64,000 bases of DNA from Actinomycetota bacterium. Lineage in GTDB: Bacteria; Actinomycetota; Acidimicrobiia; Acidimicrobiales; Ilumatobacteraceae. Positions 9,171 through 17,618 of the stretch are shown here, one piece after another; the stretch's first letter is position 1, and every line of letters starts with the position of its first letter. A program made the translations under genes and the position numbers. The stretch is from positions 39,971-103,970 of the forward strand of contig WLIV01000010.1 of NCBI GenBank assembly GCA_009702045.1, in the 5' to 3' direction. The notes under the pieces are model-generated. The model saw only the letters and a list, made by a program, of their open reading frames with translations. It was not told the DNA's origin and did no database searches.

Positions 9171-9199
9171 ATAATAGGTGTACTGATTGCGAATGTCCA
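9171..9199 (-). promoter_or_regulatory. Promoter of binding-protein copy 1
   Basis: On the minus strand TGGACA (9194-9199), a 17-bp spacer and TATTAT (9171-9176). The spacer ends in CAGTACACC, also seen at copy 2. The start codon is 44 bp downstream. Confidence 0.6.
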
Positions 9200-9234
9200 G
9201 CGAGATTCGCTTCATTATCAGCCTGCAGGTGGTG

Positions 9235-9266
9235 AAGGGGGGCGGGCCACTCGGCCCGCCCCCCTT
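9235..9266 (-). terminator. Perfect 14-bp-arm hairpin after binding-protein copy 2
   Basis: Arms AAGGGGGGCGGGCC and GGCCCGCCCCCCTT flank the loop ACTC with no mismatch. It lies 22 bp after the stop of copy 2 and upstream of the promoter of copy 1. It is the same element as at 7769-7800, so the duplication unit (about 1.46 kb) includes it. Confidence 0.75.
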
Positions 9267-9288
9267 CGAGTTCGTCAGGTGAGGTGAC

Positions 9289-10590
9289 TCACGCAGCCGG
9301 GTAGCACTGGATGGTGAGGCCACCCAGCGGGTTGGTCATCTTGCCGTCCTTGAGGATGTACGGCCAGAAGCAGTTGCGGTTCTTCGACGGGCCAGGCTGG
9401 CCCTTCGAGAACGTCGTCGGGGCGATCAGGCCGCCCAGCGTCTCGTCCTTGATGGTGTACATGTTCGCCAGCGTGTCGCTCGCGGTCGGCTCGTCGACGA
9501 GCGACGCATTGGCCTTGGCGAACAACTGCAACACGCTCCACAGAGCGGTGGAGCTCGGGTCGTTGATGCCGTCATCGGTGACGCCGCTGGCCTTCATCGC
9601 ATCGAGGTACTCGGTGACGAGCGGGTCGTCGACGAACCACGGGAATCCGTTGAGACCACCGGCGAGGGTGATGCCCTTGGTCAGCAGCAACGGACCGGAC
9701 ACCGAACCTGCGGACGCGCCCCAGATGCCCGTGTAGCCCTGATCGGTGCACGAGGCAACGAGGCCAGTGGCCAGCGAGCGACCGCCGCTGATCTGGATGA
9801 AGTCGACGCCATCGGCAATCCACTTGATGCACTCAGCCGAGTAGTCGGTCGCGGTCGAGCTGACCTTGGTGGTGCCGCCGACCTCGAGGCCCTCAGCCTT
9901 CGTGGTGGCTTCGAACACGGGGCCAGCCTGCGAGCAGGCCTCGACCTCGGCACACGCGGCAACAGCCAACTTGGTGGCGCCGGCTGCCTTGGCACCCAGC
10001 ACCTGCTCATCGACCACGGCACCGAACGTGGTGGTGATCGGGAACACAGTGTCAGCAGCGCACGGGATCGGAGCCGGCTTCGGGCCGCACTCGACCTTGA
10101 ACGCCGCGATGCCGCCGCCCCACAGGGCCGGGCTGTAGCCGACACCCATGATCGGGATACCGGACGCGATCAGCGCCTCGGCCTGGCTGGCTTCGGTGCT
10201 GCTCGAGTTCGACAGGAACAGCACCGGCTTCTTGGCCAGGATTTCAGTGGTCTGCGAAGCAGCCTTGGCCGGATCGCCGCCCGTATCACGAATGTCGAGC
10301 TCTACGGGGTGACCGTTGATACCGCCCTTGGCGTTGATGTAGGCGACCCACGCCTCGGCGACCTTGATGCCCTCGGGACGGCTGGTGACGCCCGTGGTGT
10401 CCATCGTGCCACCGATCAGGATCGACGACTTCGGCGGAAGGGTCGTCTCTGCCGGAGCAGCGTCGGTGGCGACCGGCGCGGCGGTCGTCGTCGATGCGGT
10501 CTTGTCATCGCTGCACGCGGCGAGGACTGAGGCGGCGACGACAACGCCCGCCACCAGTCGACGACGAATGGATTTAGTCGTAGAAATCAA
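9289..10590 (-). CDS. ABC transporter substrate-binding lipoprotein (LivK-like), copy 2
   Basis: 433 aa paralogue of the preceding gene, with the same TTG start behind AAGGGGGA, the same lipobox (ASVLAAC) and linker, and the same C-terminus (GGLTIQCYPAA). The mature domain begins ILIGGTMDTTGV and differs from copy 1 at several positions in the first third and around the SGGRSL/SGGAAL segment. It has its own promoter and its own terminator-like hairpin, so it may be expressed independently. Role: extracytoplasmic ligand capture for the downstream importer. Which ligand is unknown; the surrounding genes suggest an organic acid or its precursor rather than an amino acid. Confidence 0.93.
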   Translation of the reverse strand: MISTTKSIRRRLVAGVVVAASVLAACSDDKTASTTTAAPVATDAAPAETTLPPKSSILIGGTMDTTGVTSRPEGIKVAEAWVAYINAKGGINGHPVELDIRDTGGDPAKAASQTTEILAKKPVLFLSNSSSTEASQAEALIASGIPIMGVGYSPALWGGGIAAFKVECGPKPAPIPCAADTVFPITTTFGAVVDEQVLGAKAAGATKLAVAACAEVEACSQAGPVFEATTKAEGLEVGGTTKVSSTATDYSAECIKWIADGVDFIQISGGRSLATGLVASCTDQGYTGIWGASAGSVSGPLLLTKGITLAGGLNGFPWFVDDPLVTEYLDAMKASGVTDDGINDPSSTALWSVLQLFAKANASLVDEPTASDTLANMYTIKDETLGGLIAPTTFSKGQPGPSKNRNCFWPYILKDGKMTNPLGGLTIQCYPAA

Positions 10591-10633
10591 TATCTTCCCC
10601 CTTGTGAGTAGCGGCCAACTGCCGCTGCCGAAC

Positions 10634-10663
10634 ATATTAGGTGTACTCATTCAGCTCTGTCCA
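10634..10663 (-). promoter_or_regulatory. Promoter of binding-protein copy 2
   Basis: Minus strand TGGACA (10658-10663), an 18-bp spacer ending GAGTACACC, then TAATAT (10634-10639). The AGTACACCTA(A/T)TATG segment is shared with the copy 1 promoter although the rest of the leader differs. Confidence 0.6.
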
Positions 10664-10762
10664 GCGATTCCTCACCATGGTCAGGGCTGCTCCAGCAAGA
10701 TAGGGACACCGAATAACGATCGATAGCCCACATCGTCATCATCGTGCGCACGCACGCCGCCA

Positions 10763-11965
10763 TCAAACGATGCCGGCACTGTGCAGTCTCGCGATCTGCT
10801 CCTGGTTGAGGCCGAGTTCGGCGAGCACTTCGTCCGTGTGCTCGCCCAGCAGTGGCGCCGGGTGCTCGATCGCGAACGGTTGCCCTTTCACGGGGGCTGC
10901 CCAGCCGACGCTGGTGAACGGCCCGGCGTGCGGGTGCACCGATTCGTGGATGATGCCGCGCGACTTCAGATGCGGATCGTCGCGCAGGTCGGCGACCTGG
11001 TTGGCCGGCCCGAGCGCAATGTCGGCCTCCAGCGCCAGCGCGGTCCACTGGGCCTGTGTGCGCGTGTGGAAGATCTCCTGCAACACGTGCGCCAGGCTGT
11101 CGCCGCCGACACCAGAACCAAAATCGACCGGGGCACTCTCGTCGTTGCTGGACAGCAGATCGTCGCGACCGACCGCCCGGCAGAAGTTGCCCCAGAACTT
11201 CGACTCGATCGCGCAGAACAACATGAACTTGTTGTCGCTCGTCTCGTAGAAGTGGTACTTCGCACTGGGACCGTTCTGCGGCATGCCACGCCGATCGGTG
11301 AGCCGGGCAGCGTTCCACTCGTACGTCGCGTGGAACCACTGCGTCGCCAGCACGGCGTCCGAACCGGCACCGTCGATGTATGCGCCTTCACCGGTGCGAT
11401 CGCGCTGGATCAATGCAGCCACCGCGGTGAGGGCCGTATTGGTCGCCGCGACAGTGGTGCCGTCGCTCATGCCACCGAGTTCCTTCGCCAGACCGTCGTC
11501 GCCCATCCCCAGCGACACACCTCCACCGAGCGCGCCCATCATCTGTCCGTGGGTCGGGATCTCGGCGTACGGGCCTGTGGCGCCGAACCCGCTGCACTGG
11601 GCGTAGACGATGTCGGGCTTGACGGCCCGTTGCTGCTCGTAGCCGATCCCCAGTCGCGTGCAGGCGTCGCCGGCGAAACCGTCGATGAAGATGTCTGCCG
11701 TGCGGATCAGGTCGAAGAAGATCGCCTTGCCCTCGTCGGAACGCAGGTTCAGCGTCATCGACCGCTTGTTGCGGTTGACATACATGTGCGCCGGACTGTG
11801 GTGCGGTGTGATCTGACCGAGGAAGTCGCGCAGGTAGTCACCGACCCCCGGTGCCTCCACCTTGATCACTGTCGCACCCAGATCGCCAAGTAGTCGGCTG
11901 GTCTGGTCGCCGTTGAACAACACCGCGCACTCCACGACGCGCACACCTTCGAGCAGTTTGATCAT
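10763..11965 (-). CDS. CaiB/BaiF family CoA transferase (formyl-CoA transferase/racemase-like)
   Basis: 400 aa class III CoA-transferase family protein. It starts with the family N-terminus (LLEGVRVVEC, GDLGATVIKVEAPG) and has the expected catalytic aspartate in AYIDGAGSDA. Members move CoA between carboxylic acids or racemise 2-methylacyl-CoAs. The ATG is preceded by AGGAGGAACGCG. It is the last gene of a leftward operon that starts with the amidohydrolase at 17477, and lies 10 bp after the SDR. Whether it is a transferase or a racemase cannot be told from sequence alone. Confidence 0.92.
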   Translation of the reverse strand: MIKLLEGVRVVECAVLFNGDQTSRLLGDLGATVIKVEAPGVGDYLRDFLGQITPHHSPAHMYVNRNKRSMTLNLRSDEGKAIFFDLIRTADIFIDGFAGDACTRLGIGYEQQRAVKPDIVYAQCSGFGATGPYAEIPTHGQMMGALGGGVSLGMGDDGLAKELGGMSDGTTVAATNTALTAVAALIQRDRTGEGAYIDGAGSDAVLATQWFHATYEWNAARLTDRRGMPQNGPSAKYHFYETSDNKFMLFCAIESKFWGNFCRAVGRDDLLSSNDESAPVDFGSGVGGDSLAHVLQEIFHTRTQAQWTALALEADIALGPANQVADLRDDPHLKSRGIIHESVHPHAGPFTSVGWAAPVKGQPFAIEHPAPLLGEHTDEVLAELGLNQEQIARLHSAGIV

Positions 11966-11975
11966 CGCGTTCCTC

Positions 11976-12785
11976 CTAGGGCTTGTTGGTGTTGCCGGCG
12001 TCGACGGGCAGCGCCACGCCGGTGACCCACTGGGCTTGATCGGACATCAGCCACACGACCGCGTTGGAGACGTCCTCGGGCTGGATGACGTCGATCGGCA
12101 GCATGTTCGCCGCGCCCATCAAGAACAGCGGCTCCTTCTCCACCATCTCTGCCACGACCGGCTGCATGCCCATGAACGTGGCAACGCCGGTGGGGTGCAC
12201 CGTGTTGACGCGAATGCTGTGTTTCGCCAGTTCGTTGGCGAGCGACCGCATCAGGCCGACGACCGCGTGCTTGGCTGCGGCGTAGTGCGCCCACGGGGCT
12301 TGGCCACGGATTCCAGCAGCGGAGCTGGTGATCACGATCGAGCCACCTCGCCCGTTGGCGATCATCGAGGGCACCACTGCCTTGCACGTGTTCCACGCGC
12401 CGCGCATGGAGGTATCGACGATCGCGTCGTACTCATCGTCCTCGATGTCGAGGAACGGGGTCGGCTTCCAGATCCCGGCGTTGGCCGACACGACGTCGAC
12501 CGAGCCGAACTTGGCCAGACCCTTGTCGACGATCGCCTGCACGGCCGCCCGGTCGCGCACATCGGCGATACCGAACACGACCTGCCCACCTGCGGCTTCG
12601 ACGAGGCGGGCGGTCTCCTCCAGCTCCTCGTACGTGGCCATCGGCGCCTGCGTCTGCGGAATCGGTGCGCAGATGTCGCACAGGATCAGGTTGGCCCCCT
12701 CCTGCGCCATCCGCACTGCGTGCGTGCGACCTTGGCCATGGCCGGCGCCGGTGACGAAACCGACCTTGCCTTCGAGTAGCTGCAT
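11976..12785 (-). CDS. Mycofactocin-coupled SDR family oxidoreductase
   Basis: 269 aa short-chain dehydrogenase: cofactor loop TGAGHGQGRTHA at residues 12-23, NAG motif SANAG, serine in ITSSAAG and active-site YAAAK. The GQGR.HAVR loop and the insert after the second strand (ICAPIPQTQAPM...YEELEETARLVEAAG) match the mycofactocin-associated SDR subfamily, whose members keep NAD(H) bound and pass electrons to mycofactocin. It probably oxidises a secondary alcohol made earlier in the pathway. A GGAG site precedes the ATG. It sits between two CaiB genes in the operon. Confidence 0.9.
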   Translation of the reverse strand: MQLLEGKVGFVTGAGHGQGRTHAVRMAQEGANLILCDICAPIPQTQAPMATYEELEETARLVEAAGGQVVFGIADVRDRAAVQAIVDKGLAKFGSVDVVSANAGIWKPTPFLDIEDDEYDAIVDTSMRGAWNTCKAVVPSMIANGRGGSIVITSSAAGIRGQAPWAHYAAAKHAVVGLMRSLANELAKHSIRVNTVHPTGVATFMGMQPVVAEMVEKEPLFLMGAANMLPIDVIQPEDVSNAVVWLMSDQAQWVTGVALPVDAGNTNKP

Positions 12786-12833
12786 GATGAACTCCGTGTT
12801 CGTGATGGGTTGGGCGAAGAGGGGGTGACGGTG

Positions 12834-15146
12834 TCAGCGAACGAGCCGCTGCTCGCGGAAGGCGTCGATCGATTCGGGCGACAGACCCGCCTCGAGCAGG
12901 ATCTCGGTGGTGTGTGCTCCGAGCTCAGGTGCAAGTCGGTACGCAGGCATCTGCGCGGAGGTCATCCGCAGCAACTGATCGATGCCGCGCACCTTCACGT
13001 CGCGCGAGTGATCCACCTCGGCGGCTCGACGCGTGCGCTGGTTCTCGGGGTCGCGCAGGAACGTCGCTGTCTGCCGCTCGGTCTTCGGTGCTACCGCAGG
13101 AACACCGGCAGCCGTCAGCTCGGCCACCCAGTCGGCAGTGCCGCGGGCCTCGAAGAGTGCGCCGAGTGCATCGCCGAGGTCGTCGCTGTCGATGTCGGTC
13201 AACTCAGCACCGGTCCACTCCGCGGGCAACCGGTTGCCCAGTGCAGCGCGCAACGCCGCCGCATCGCGCGGCATCTGCGCGGAGAGGCACAGCCAGCCGT
13301 CAGCAGTGGGGTACAGCCGCTCGAGCGCGGAGAAGCCGTACTGCAACGGGTCGAGCCGCTCGGCGCCCAGCACCTCGCCGTCGGCGCGGCGGACGATGTG
13401 CGAGATGCCATCGAGCGCCGCGTTGATCTGGGGACTCTCGACATACTGGCCCTTGCCGGTCTGCTGGCGGTGCAGCAGGCCCATCAGGGTCGCGATCGCA
13501 CCCACCAACCCGCCGCCCGGGTCTTCGTTGCCGGTGGGGTACATCGGTGGGTTGAAGCGACCGGCCACCTCGAAGCAACCACCGACGAAGCCCGACATGT
13601 TCGGGGCGAAGCTCTGCCGCAGGTGGTCGGGCCCGGAGGAACCCCAGCCGGGTGAGTACACGTACACGACAGCGGGGTTCAGCGCCGCCGCCTGCTCATA
13701 ACCCACACCCAACCGCTCGGCCGCTCCCGGCCGCATGTTGTGGTGAATCACGTCGGCGTTGGCAATCAGATGCTGGCGAACACCGGCCAGTGCGTCGGCC
13801 TTCATGTCGGCGGCGATCGAGCGCTTCCCCGCCTGTGCCGAGCGAAAGACGACCGCCAGCCCACGGAGCGGATCGCCCGCCAGGGGTTCCAGCTTCACCA
13901 CGTCGGCACCGAGGTCGGCCATCAGGCGCGGCGCGTACGGCCCGGCGTAGTAGGCGCCGAGGTCGAGGATGCGCACGCCGGCCAGGGGTGCGACGTCGGC
14001 ACCACCGGTCGGGGCGGGGCGCGCCATGGGCGTCCAATCGGCCACGAGGGCGGTGCCACCCTCGCCGACCCGGGGGGCAGGCCGGGGGGCGACATGCGGT
14101 GACGCCGCGAAGCGGATCGGCGGAGCGACCTGCTGCAACGCGCCCAACACCGGGTCGTCGACCTGGACCACCATGCCGTTGTGCAGCACCTGCGGCTGGT
14201 CGAACGACTGGCACCGTCGAAGGTGCTCGACCGCGCAGACGTCGGCCGCGCCCAGCAGCGCCAGCCACTCGTGGCGCGGGCGTTGGAGGAACAGCGCGGG
14301 AATCTCCTCCGCGACGATCAGCGCCTGCTCGGGCGTCAACGGCACACCCATCTCGTGCGCGGTCTCTCCAGCGGGGATTCGATCGGTGAGATCGAGCACC
14401 TTCATCAGTCGGCCGAACGCGCCGACCGCCCCGGTGTGGACACCGAGGTATTCCTCGTCTGCACAGAGGAACGTGCGGGTGACCAGACGGTTCGCGCCCG
14501 GCACGTGCATCCCTTGGCCCGAGTCGGTGTCGCCCCAGAGCATCATCAAGTACGCGAGCGCGCCGTCATAGAGCGAGGTCTCGACGTGTCGGCCAATACC
14601 GTCGATGTTGCGGCGGTAGAGCGCTGCGAGGACGCCGGCCGCACCGAGATACGACGCGCCGGCGGAAGCGAACGGCATGCCCTCGAAGATCGGCGCGGGA
14701 CGGTAGCCGGGCTGCTCGGCCATCGTGCCGACCAACGCATGGACGAGAGCCTCCTGGCCTGGCACATCGCGCCACGGGCCGTCGACGCCGAAGCCACTGA
14801 TCGAGCACGACACGACGTGCGGCGCGCGTGCACGGATCGCCGCTTCGCCAAGACCCAGTCGCTCGGCGACGCCCGGGCGCCAGCTCTCCACGACCACATC
14901 TGCTCGCGAGATGAGGTCCAACACCTGCTCGACGCCCGCTTCGCTGTGCAGGTCGACGGTGAGGCTGCGCTTGTTACGCAGGTTGACTGCGTAGTCGATC
15001 GCAAGTTGCTCGCGCGACGGGTGGCCGCCGGGCGGCTCAACCCACACGACATCCGCGCCGTAGTCGGCCAACATGCGCGTCATTCGCGGGCCAGCAGTCC
15101 CTCTGCTGCAATCCACCACGCGCAGCCCTGCGAGCGGTCCGGTCAT
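12834..15146 (-). CDS. Two-domain CaiB/BaiF CoA-transferase fusion
   Basis: 770 aa protein made of two complete class III CoA-transferase units in tandem: residues about 1-370 (from LAGLRVVDCSRG) and about 395-770 (from LAGVRILDLGAYYAGPYAPRL). ATG 15146 has an excellent ribosome binding site (AGGAGGGTCGACC). In the position that holds the catalytic aspartate in this family ((V/I)D before the S/M-rich helix), both halves carry glutamate: HVETSLYD and YVESPQIN. Family members normally work as intertwined homodimers, so the fusion could be a covalent pseudo-dimer. Thirty-one bp after the single-domain CaiB gene, same operon. Confidence 0.9.
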   Translation of the reverse strand: MTGPLAGLRVVDCSRGTAGPRMTRMLADYGADVVWVEPPGGHPSREQLAIDYAVNLRNKRSLTVDLHSEAGVEQVLDLISRADVVVESWRPGVAERLGLGEAAIRARAPHVVSCSISGFGVDGPWRDVPGQEALVHALVGTMAEQPGYRPAPIFEGMPFASAGASYLGAAGVLAALYRRNIDGIGRHVETSLYDGALAYLMMLWGDTDSGQGMHVPGANRLVTRTFLCADEEYLGVHTGAVGAFGRLMKVLDLTDRIPAGETAHEMGVPLTPEQALIVAEEIPALFLQRPRHEWLALLGAADVCAVEHLRRCQSFDQPQVLHNGMVVQVDDPVLGALQQVAPPIRFAASPHVAPRPAPRVGEGGTALVADWTPMARPAPTGGADVAPLAGVRILDLGAYYAGPYAPRLMADLGADVVKLEPLAGDPLRGLAVVFRSAQAGKRSIAADMKADALAGVRQHLIANADVIHHNMRPGAAERLGVGYEQAAALNPAVVYVYSPGWGSSGPDHLRQSFAPNMSGFVGGCFEVAGRFNPPMYPTGNEDPGGGLVGAIATLMGLLHRQQTGKGQYVESPQINAALDGISHIVRRADGEVLGAERLDPLQYGFSALERLYPTADGWLCLSAQMPRDAAALRAALGNRLPAEWTGAELTDIDSDDLGDALGALFEARGTADWVAELTAAGVPAVAPKTERQTATFLRDPENQRTRRAAEVDHSRDVKVRGIDQLLRMTSAQMPAYRLAPELGAHTTEILLEAGLSPESIDAFREQRLVR

Positions 15147-15177
15147 GGTCGACCCTCCTGGTGAGATCTTCTGCATG

Positions 15178-16347
15178 TCATGAAAGTGGTGGCGCGCTGA
15201 TCGTGCCCGCGTCCACGAGCGCTTCGACTGCGGCACCGTCGAGACCCCATCCGGCCAACGTGTCGGCCAACGGCACGGCACATTCGGCCCACGGGCGGAT
15301 AGCCGCCGGTGTCGCACTAAAGCGCGGAACTGGCGCAGTCTGCATCGCGCCCTCGTACTCCACGAAGGTGCCGCGAGAGACGTTGTGCGGGTGTTCCCAC
15401 GACTCCCTCATCGACAGCACCGGAGCGAAGCAGGCGTCGAAGCCATCCATGATTGCGACCCACTCGTCGCGGGTCTTGGTGAGGAACACCCGCGTGAAGG
15501 CACGACGGATGTCGTCGAACCGGCTCTCGTCGAACTGCCCGGGCAAGTCGGCCTCGGTCAGACCCATCCGCGAGATGAGCGTGACGTAGAACTTGGGCTC
15601 GAGCGCGCCGACTGCGACGTGCTGGCCATCCGCGGTCTCGTAGAGGGCGTAGTAGGGCGTGCCACCGTCGGTGAGGTTCGACCCAGGAGTATCGCTCCAG
15701 TCGCCCAACGACAGACCGGCCTGCAGCACGGACGACAGCACCGCGGCGCTGTCGAGCATGGAGCAGTCGATGACCTGCCCGCGACCCGTGGTGCCAACTG
15801 CGTGCAGCGCAGTGGTGATGCCGAACGCGAGCAACATGCCGCCCGCCCAGTCGCCCAGGTAGTTCACCGGCAGCACCGGTGGTCCGCCCTTGGAACCGAC
15901 CGTGTGCAGCGTGCCCGAGATGGCCGAGTAGTTGATGTCGTGTCCGGCCTTCATCGCCCAGTCGCCGTCTTGACCCCACCCGGTCATGCGCGCATAGACA
16001 AGCCGAGGGTTGTTCGCGAGGCACTCGTCTGGGCCGACGCCCATCCGTTCGACGACGCCCGGGCGGAACCCTTCGATGAACACGTCGGCGCGACTGATCA
16101 GTTCGCGCAACACCTGCACCCCATCGGGGCGACTGAGATCGATCGAGACCGCACGCTTGCCACGGTCCAACGGCTGGCCACGGGTGAGGCCCACCGTTGC
16201 ACCGACCGAGGCCCCGGCCGCGGGGCGACCGATACGCAACACTTCGGCCCCGTGGTCGGCGAGGAACATCGAGCCGAACGAGCCCGGGGGCCCGCCCATC
16301 TCAATTACCTTTACGCCGTGCAACGCACTGTGCGACAACACCGTCAC
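15178..16347 (-). CDS. CaiB/BaiF family CoA transferase or 2-methylacyl-CoA racemase-like
   Basis: 389 aa class III CoA-transferase family protein with the standard N-terminal motif (LHGVKVIEMGGPPG, ADHGAEVLRIGRP) and the catalytic aspartate in QVIDCSMLDSA. The GTG at 16347 is preferred because it overlaps the TGA of the amidohydrolase (GTGA) and gives the normal family N-terminus; longer readings run into that gene in another frame. The sequence MTGWGQDGDWA..AGHDINYSA resembles alpha-methylacyl-CoA racemases more than formyl-CoA transferases, but this is judged by eye. Confidence 0.9.
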   Translation of the reverse strand: MTVLSHSALHGVKVIEMGGPPGSFGSMFLADHGAEVLRIGRPAAGASVGATVGLTRGQPLDRGKRAVSIDLSRPDGVQVLRELISRADVFIEGFRPGVVERMGVGPDECLANNPRLVYARMTGWGQDGDWAMKAGHDINYSAISGTLHTVGSKGGPPVLPVNYLGDWAGGMLLAFGITTALHAVGTTGRGQVIDCSMLDSAAVLSSVLQAGLSLGDWSDTPGSNLTDGGTPYYALYETADGQHVAVGALEPKFYVTLISRMGLTEADLPGQFDESRFDDIRRAFTRVFLTKTRDEWVAIMDGFDACFAPVLSMRESWEHPHNVSRGTFVEYEGAMQTAPVPRFSATPAAIRPWAECAVPLADTLAGWGLDGAAVEALVDAGTISAPPLS

Positions 16348-17477
16348 CCCGGGAGCAACGACTTGTTGATGGTGAAGCCGAACAGTTCCTCTGCATTGCG
16401 ATAGGTGATCGCGTCGATTTCGTCCTGCGGCACACCGGCGAACAGGTCGGTACACGCCTGCTGCGTATTGGGGAACGGCGTGTCGGCGTGCGGGTAGTCC
16501 GACTCCCACAGAATGCGATCCATTGCGAAGTCGTGGCGATACTTCAACCCCACCGGCTCCTCGATCATGCAGAACCACATGTTCCGGCGGGCGACCTCGG
16601 ACGGCATGATGTGCGCATCGGGGATGTGGGTCCAGCCCTGGTGGCGCAGCCACTGACGGTCGGCACGCTCCAGCGCGGCGGTGATCCAGCCGATACCGCC
16701 TTCCGACCACACCAGCTTGATGCCGGGGAACTTGCGCGGCACCGGGCTCACCATCATGCTCACCGATGAGCGGGCGGCACCGGCGAACGCGGCAGCGATC
16801 TCGACCATCGGGATCGTGCCGGCCAGCGACACCTGCGCGGACGCCCCACCGATGTGCATGCAGATCGGCAGACCGGCCGCCTCGCACAGCTCGAACAACG
16901 GGTACCAGTACTCGGTGTGATACCCGGGCAGACCGAGGTTGGAGGGATCCTCCATCCAGCACAGCGCCTTCGAGCCACGATCGATCATCCGCTCGGTCTC
17001 CGCGACTGCGAGGGCGACGTCCCACACCGGTGCGATGTGCATCGGCACGAAGACATCAGGCTTGGCCGCGCACCACTCGTCGATCATGTAGTCGTTCCAC
17101 GCACGCACGCAGGTGACGGCCAACTCCTTGTCGGCGAACGTCTCGAACTTGCGACCGGCGAACCCGGGCAATGTCGGGAACGACACGCTGGCGAGAATGC
17201 CGTTGCTGATGAGATCCTTGGCGCGTTCGTGCGGGTCGTAGCAGCCCTTGCGCATCTCATCGAAACGCACGGGCTCGGCGCCCCAGGTCTCGTACGGGCG
17301 GCCGGCGACGGCGTTGAGGCCCATCGTCGTTTCTTGGCCGCCCTCCCACACCCAGATCTGGCGGCCGTCGGCCTCCACCACGTGCGGCACGCGGTCCTTC
17401 AGCTTCTGCGGAACGCGGTCGACCCACACCCCGGCCGACTCGATGATGTGATCGTCGACGCTGAACAGACTGAACAT
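16344..17477 (-). CDS. Amidohydrolase family (Amidohydro_2) metal-dependent hydrolase/decarboxylase
   Basis: 377 aa protein of the amidohydrolase-2 type, related to ACMSD and gamma-resorcylate decarboxylases. Seen: metal-binding DDHIIES at the N-terminus, a HIGG segment in the middle, and WESDYPHADTPFP near the C-terminus with the conserved aspartate. Start ATG 17477 has GAAGGGAACACC before it and gives an N-terminus beginning FSLFSVDDH; an in-frame start 63 bp upstream would run through the promoter region. First gene of the five-gene leftward operon, divergent from the TetR gene. Hydrolysis or decarboxylation of an organic acid is likely; the substrate is open. Confidence 0.9.
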   Translation of the reverse strand: MFSLFSVDDHIIESAGVWVDRVPQKLKDRVPHVVEADGRQIWVWEGGQETTMGLNAVAGRPYETWGAEPVRFDEMRKGCYDPHERAKDLISNGILASVSFPTLPGFAGRKFETFADKELAVTCVRAWNDYMIDEWCAAKPDVFVPMHIAPVWDVALAVAETERMIDRGSKALCWMEDPSNLGLPGYHTEYWYPLFELCEAAGLPICMHIGGASAQVSLAGTIPMVEIAAAFAGAARSSVSMMVSPVPRKFPGIKLVWSEGGIGWITAALERADRQWLRHQGWTHIPDAHIMPSEVARRNMWFCMIEEPVGLKYRHDFAMDRILWESDYPHADTPFPNTQQACTDLFAGVPQDEIDAITYRNAEELFGFTINKSLLPG

Positions 17478-17548
17478 GGTGTTCCCTTCGAGAACGCTGG
17501 CCGTTTCCCCCGAAACAGCACGATGATTGCACCGCAACAATGCAAACG

Positions 17549-17563
17549 GTAGTGGACTACTAT
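17549..17563. promoter_or_regulatory. Candidate TetR operator overlapping a promoter
   Basis: GTAGTGGACTAC (17549-17560) is an inverted repeat with 5-bp arms and a GG centre. It overlaps a rightward -10-like hexamer TACTAT (17558-17563) for the regulator gene and lies in the divergent gap before the amidohydrolase operon. A second looser inverted repeat TTGCA-N9-TGCAA lies at 17527-17545. Confidence 0.55.
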
Positions 17564-17618
17564 TCGTGTGTCAACATACACTTCGACGAGTATCCGCAGG
17601 ACCGCAGAAGGGAGCCCG

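Noticed and set aside
15178..17025. Longer version of the CaiB gene with a 226-residue N-terminal extension
   Set aside because: The extension is an out-of-frame reading of the amidohydrolase gene; GTG 16347 overlapping its stop gives the normal family N-terminus.
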